From: LMUY01 sp965276785
Lineage (GTDB): Bacteria; Pseudomonadota; Alphaproteobacteria; Acetobacterales; Acetobacteraceae
Length of the DNA: 64,000 bases
NCBI GenBank assembly: GCA_965276785.1
Contig: OZ255629.1
Span: 1,364,001-1,428,000 of the forward strand
Direction of reading: 5' to 3'
The position numbers and the translations under genes were made by a program. Within the stretch, counting starts at the first letter, position 1. Each line of letters begins with the position of its first letter. Under the pieces are notes generated by a model. The model saw only the letters and a list, made by a program, of their open reading frames with translations. It made no database searches and was not told the origin of the DNA. Below, piece after piece: positions 60,582 through 64,000 of the stretch.

Positions 60582-61634
60582 TTGATCATCCGCCGCAAGT
60601 TCATGGCCGTCGCTGCTGGCGCGGTGTTGGCCGCTCTCCCTGCGGCCGCTCCCGCCCCGGCAACTCCCGAACTGGGCGTGGCCGGGCAGGGCGGGGCGCT
60701 ACAGGCGGCACAGAACGATGCCTATTTCAAGCCGTTTACCGCCGCGAACGGAATCGCCATTAAACTGACGCAATGGCGCGGCGGCTTGGACGAGTTGCGC
60801 CACAGCCTGGACGCCGGCGCTAACGACCGGGACCTCGTTCTGGTAGGCGCCGCGCAGCTTGCCGCCGGATGCGAAGCAGGCTTGTTCGAAAAACTCGATT
60901 GGTCACCACTTGGTGGCAAAGACCACTTCCTGCCTCTGGCTGTCAGCGATTGCGGCGTGGGCACCGCCGTGAGCAGCCTGGTGCTGGCATGGGATCGCGA
61001 CAAGTTTCAGGCCACTCCGAGTTGGTCGGATTTTTGGGACGTGGCCCGCTATCCCGGCAAGCGCGGTCTACGCCGTAGCGCCCGCACCACGCTCGAAGTG
61101 GCGCTCCTGGCCGATGGCGTGGCCCCTGCCGACGTCTATGCCACCTTGCGCACGGATGCCGGTGTGGAGCGTGCCTTCCACAAACTCGACCAGCTCAAGC
61201 CCTATTTGGTGTGGTGGGCACCGGAGACGGGCGCCTCGCAAATCCTGAAGAGCGGTGAGGTGCTGCTCTCCAGTGCCGACAACGTTCCGGTCACCTTGGC
61301 CAACCGGGCAGGGGGCCATTTCGGCCTGCAATGGATGGGATGTCTTTACACAGTGCAGTCCTGGGCCGTGGTGAAAGGCAGCCCGCACCTGGTGGCGGCG
61401 ATGCAGTTGCTTGCGTTCGCCAGCGACCCGGCGCGCCAGGCTGCCCTGACCGCCGCCGTGCCATACGGCCCGACCGTAAAGGGCGCCAATGAGGTGCTCC
61501 CCGCTGACTTGCTGCCGAATTCACCGAGCGCACCGGCGAACCTTGCCGGTGGCCTGCAGGTGGACGAGCAGTTTTGGCATGACAATGGCGCAAAGCTCGA
61601 GCAGCGTTTTCAGGACTGGCTGGCGCATTCGTAA
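60582..61634 (+). CDS. Extracellular solute-binding protein (polyamine/Fe-type), Tat-like signal
   Basis: 350 aa from a TTG at 60582 or 343 aa from the ATG at 60603. The TTG start keeps IIRRKFMAVAAGAVLAALPA, a twin-arginine-like signal (RRKFM), so I prefer it. The mature part follows PotD/PotF-like proteins (SWSDFWDVARYPGKRGL, SGEVLLSSADNVP, LLAFASDPARQA, YGPT). No transporter genes adjoin, so it is an orphan binding protein. Confidence 0.85.
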   Translation: MIIRRKFMAVAAGAVLAALPAAAPAPATPELGVAGQGGALQAAQNDAYFKPFTAANGIAIKLTQWRGGLDELRHSLDAGANDRDLVLVGAAQLAAGCEAGLFEKLDWSPLGGKDHFLPLAVSDCGVGTAVSSLVLAWDRDKFQATPSWSDFWDVARYPGKRGLRRSARTTLEVALLADGVAPADVYATLRTDAGVERAFHKLDQLKPYLVWWAPETGASQILKSGEVLLSSADNVPVTLANRAGGHFGLQWMGCLYTVQSWAVVKGSPHLVAAMQLLAFASDPARQAALTAAVPYGPTVKGANEVLPADLLPNSPSAPANLAGGLQVDEQFWHDNGAKLEQRFQDWLAHS

Positions 61635-61686
61635 CCCAAGCTCTCGCTTCCACCCTCGATGAACGGCTACGCCGAAAGGATGTCTA

Positions 61687-62241
61687 CTACTCGTTGGTGA
61701 TCCGCTCCGAAATGTGTGCGACTACAACCAGGCCGAGCCAAGTCACCGTCGCTTCGTTGACCACCGTGCGCCCATCCGGCTGCAGATAGAGCCACTGCTC
61801 CATACGGCCGCCCGACGGCTGCTTCATGGAGTAACGGAGATGGAATAGATTGCCGTAGCTTTCGGCCTCGACCGGGCCGGACGCATCCGTGAGGCTAGCA
61901 CTATAATGGTGGGGCCCAGTTTCGGTCAGCACCCATTGCCGCGTGGTCGGCGGCTGGTGCTCAAAGGTGATGGTTTGGTCCAACTGCAGAGCGCCGTCGG
62001 GCAGGGCTCGCCCGGTGCCCTCAACATGAAACCGCTCCGACGGTGCGCCCGAGCGATTTTCTAGTACGCCTGTGGAGCTTGTGGACCCGAGGAAGAATCG
62101 TTCCGGCCGCAATTCTGGACCAGTGCCGGCAAAGTCGGCAGGTTCGAGAGGATGCATGCAGCCGGCTAGCATCAATAGCGGCAGGCCAGCCCCGATGGCG
62201 GCTCGCGCAAGAGAGCTTGGTGCAACTCTACGCGCGCTCAT
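61687..62241 (-). CDS. DUF3833-like lipoprotein
   Basis: 184 aa from the ATG at 62241. The lipobox LMLAGC gives a lipidated Cys near residue 28. The mature domain has FHVEGTGRALPDGALQLDQT, GNLFHLRYSM and WLYLQPDGRTVVNEATVTWLG, a pattern I recall from the DUF3833 family. Probably anchored in the outer or inner membrane facing the periplasm. Function unknown. Confidence 0.8.
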   Translation of the reverse strand: MSARRVAPSSLARAAIGAGLPLLMLAGCMHPLEPADFAGTGPELRPERFFLGSTSSTGVLENRSGAPSERFHVEGTGRALPDGALQLDQTITFEHQPPTTRQWVLTETGPHHYSASLTDASGPVEAESYGNLFHLRYSMKQPSGGRMEQWLYLQPDGRTVVNEATVTWLGLVVVAHISERITNE

Positions 62242-62299
62242 GCTCGTCGCCGACGCAGTGCATGACCGGACCATGTCCGGCCATGACGATGTAAGACCG

Positions 62300-62860
62300 T
62301 TAAGCCGCCTTCTTCTGTAATCCTTGTGCAAAAACCCGCACGAGCTGCTGGTTGAACGCGGCAAGGTCATCCGGCTTGCGGGAGGTCACGAGCTTTCCGT
62401 CCACCACGCATTCCTGATCCACCCAGTTCGCCCCGGCATTGCGCAAGTCGGTCTGCAGCGACGGCCACGACGTCATCGTCTTGCCGCGCACTGCATCCGC
62501 CTCGATCAATGTCCAAGGTCCATGACAAATCGCGCCGATCGGCTTGCCGCTCTGGGCGAAATGCCGCACGAATGCCACGGCGTCCTTGTCCACCCGCAAG
62601 TAGTCCGGGTTGGCAACACCGCCAGGTAGCACCAGTGCATCGAACTGGTCGGCCGTAACCGCGGCCAGAGCCTGGTCCACCGGGAGCTGGTCGCCTTTCT
62701 GATCGTGGTTCATGCCTTGAATGCTGCCGGCTTTGAGGGAAACCACCGTCACCTGCGCCCCCGCCTGCTTCAGCGCCTTGACCGGTTCCGTGAGTTCCAC
62801 CTGCTCGACGCCGTTGGTGGCCAGCACGGCGACCTGGAGTCCATTGAGTTCCTGCGCCAT
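62300..62860 (-). CDS. DJ-1/PfpI-family protein (type 1 glutamine amidotransferase-like)
   Basis: 186 aa. Nucleophile elbow Cys112 with His113 in IGAICHGPWTLIEA, plus VLPGGVANPDYLR and an N-terminal Glu-containing segment (GVEQVELTEP) that completes the site. The branch is the YhbO/PfpI type, reported as protease, chaperone or glyoxalase/deglycase; the exact activity is disputed in the field. Confidence 0.9.
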   Translation of the reverse strand: MAQELNGLQVAVLATNGVEQVELTEPVKALKQAGAQVTVVSLKAGSIQGMNHDQKGDQLPVDQALAAVTADQFDALVLPGGVANPDYLRVDKDAVAFVRHFAQSGKPIGAICHGPWTLIEADAVRGKTMTSWPSLQTDLRNAGANWVDQECVVDGKLVTSRKPDDLAAFNQQLVRVFAQGLQKKAA

Positions 62861-62918
62861 CGATTACCTCCTTCGTGGTGCACGGGCTCAAACCGCCACG
62901 GCCTGCCAGGGTTTGCAG

Positions 62919-64000
62919 TCACGCGGTCACGCTCTCGCTATGCAGCACCGCCACGCCGGGCAGCACCTTGCCCTCCATCCATTCCAGAAACGCGCCGCCT
63001 GCCGAGGACACGTAGCTCAGCCGCTCCAGCACGCCCGCCTGGCGCAGCGCGGCGACCGTATCCCCGCCGCCGGCCACGCTGCGCAGCGACCCGGCTTGCG
63101 TAGCCTCGGCGACCGCCTGAGCCAAGGCCATGGTGGCGCCCTCGAACGGCGGCGTCTCGAACGCGCCAAGCGGGCCGTTCCAGACCAGGGTGCGCCAGCC
63201 GCCGAGCCGCCGCTTCAGGTCGGCGACGCTCGCCGGACCCACGTCCAGCATCATGCTGCCGGCAGGAATGGCGCCGACCGGGACGGTCTCGGTCGCGGGA
63301 TTCGGCTTGAACTCGGCGGCGACCACCGCGTCGGTGGGCAGCACCACCTCGCAGCCCAATTCCGCGGCTCGGGTGAGGATCCTGCGCGCGGTCTTATGCA
63401 TCTCCGCCTCCTGCAGCGAGCGCCCGACTGAAAGTCCCTGCGCGGCGAGAAAGGTGTTGGCCATGGCGCCGCCGATCACCAGCGCGTCCACGCGGCCCAC
63501 CAGGTTCTGCAACAGGTCGAGCTTGGTCGAGACCTTGGAGCCGCCGACGATCGCCGCGACCGGCCGTGCTGGCGTGCCGAGTGCTGCTTCGAGTGCCTCC
63601 AATTCCGCCTGCATCAGCCGGCCGGCATAGGCGGGCAGCAAGCGGCCGATTCCCTCCGTGCTAGCATGGGCGCGATGGGCGGCGGAAAACGCGTCATGCA
63701 CGAAAATCTCTGCCAAGGCGGCGAATTCGCGCACCAGCGCCGGGTCGTTGTCCTCCTCCCCGGGGTGGTAGCGGGTGTTCTCCAGCAACAGCACCTCGCC
63801 ATCCCGCAGCGCCGCGGCCGCCTCGTGCGCCACCGGCCCGGTGCTGTCCTGGGCAAAGCGCACCGGCTTGCCCAAGACCTCTGCCAGGGCGACCGCCATC
63901 GGGGCGAGCGACATGTGCGGCACCCGCTTGCCCTTCGGCCGGTCGAAATGGCTGAACACGATCACCTTCGCCCCACCCTCCGCCAACTCGCGGATGGTGG
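62919..64000 (-). CDS. pgk: Phosphoglycerate kinase (partial, N-terminus outside window)
   Basis: About 360 C-terminal codons; the frame is open to the window edge. SHFDRPKGKR, LLENTRYHPGEE, DAFSAAHRAHAST, IVGGSKVSTKLDLL, GGAMANTF and the nucleotide-binding VAGGGDTVAAL with SSAGGAFLEWMEGK are all intact. Glycolytic/Calvin-type enzyme making 3-phosphoglycerate and ATP. Confidence 0.97.
   Translation of the reverse strand, partial: TIRELAEGGAKVIVFSHFDRPKGKRVPHMSLAPMAVALAEVLGKPVRFAQDSTGPVAHEAAAALRDGEVLLLENTRYHPGEEDNDPALVREFAALAEIFVHDAFSAAHRAHASTEGIGRLLPAYAGRLMQAELEALEAALGTPARPVAAIVGGSKVSTKLDLLQNLVGRVDALVIGGAMANTFLAAQGLSVGRSLQEAEMHKTARRILTRAAELGCEVVLPTDAVVAAEFKPNPATETVPVGAIPAGSMMLDVGPASVADLKRRLGGWRTLVWNGPLGAFETPPFEGATMALAQAVAEATQAGSLRSVAGGGDTVAALRQAGVLERLSYVSSAGGAFLEWMEGKVLPGVAVLHSESVTA

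Overview
GC-rich (~65-70%) chromosome of an alphaproteobacterium. Family-level features point to Rhodospirillales, most likely Acetobacteraceae (inference, no search run): separate b and b' ATP synthase genes in an atpI-B-E-F'-F operon, an mdh-sucCD-sucAB cluster, a dapF-mtaB-ftsY cluster, the alphaproteobacterial 'MPGLDPGIH' palindromic repeat and many 1-4 bp gene overlaps. Most of the window is ordinary core metabolism.

Layout. 1-3.6 kb (minus): pheT (cut by the window edge), pheS, a small exported protein, rplT, rpmI. 3.8-8.4 kb (plus): dapF, an exported protein, mtaB, ftsY, an epoxide-hydrolase-like enzyme. 8.4-9.8 kb (minus): a TVP38-type membrane protein and a GT2 glycosyltransferase. 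9.8-14.4 kb (plus): ctaA, tldD, a DUF6065-like protein and an SGNH hydrolase. 14.4-19.4 kb: a tandem glycine riboswitch followed by gcvT-gcvH-gcvP. 19.5-23.9 kb (minus): the F0 operon with a peptide-type binding protein gene coupled to its last gene, then a twice-frameshifted NTF2/DUF4440-like relic. 24-29.1 kb (minus): a cupin and a livF-G-M-H-K transporter whose binding-protein gene is frameshifted. 29.2-30 kb: xth.

30.1-33.5 kb is an accessory island of mosaic and lower GC. It has two successive units, each a peptidoglycan-hydrolase-like gene followed at once by a small signal-peptide protein. IS66-like and IS5-family remnants lie between and after them. The first hydrolase gene joins GC-rich 47-residue repeats to an AT-richer lysozyme-like C-terminus and carries a G7 frameshift. 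This layout resembles polymorphic-toxin or effector-immunity loci and is the best candidate here for an undescribed system.

33.6-37.7 kb: nadK, a membrane coiled-coil protein, and phnW translationally coupled to fhs. 37.7-42.7 kb: a TetR-controlled catabolic locus (FAH-family enzyme, metallo-beta-lactamase-fold hydrolase, MFS transporter, SphA-like outer-membrane protein). At 42.7-42.8 kb, in an apparent gap, a 47-residue ORF with a strong ribosome binding site resembles NepR anti-sigma factors. 43-48.5 kb: serA, folD, yggT, tRNA-Ala(CGC), a chemoreceptor and a 2OG-Fe(II) oxygenase. 48.9-58.1 kb: zapE, then mdh-sucC-sucD-sucA-sucB. 58.1-64 kb: a GNAT relic, a 3-hydroxyisobutyryl-CoA hydrolase with two small membrane proteins, a Tat-type binding protein, a DUF3833-like lipoprotein, a PfpI-family protein and pgk (cut by the window edge).

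Metabolic links: the glycine cleavage genes, folD and fhs all feed the tetrahydrofolate one-carbon pool, with serA upstream in serine and glycine supply. mdh, sucCD and sucAB form the lower TCA cycle, and the F0 genes and ctaA serve respiration.
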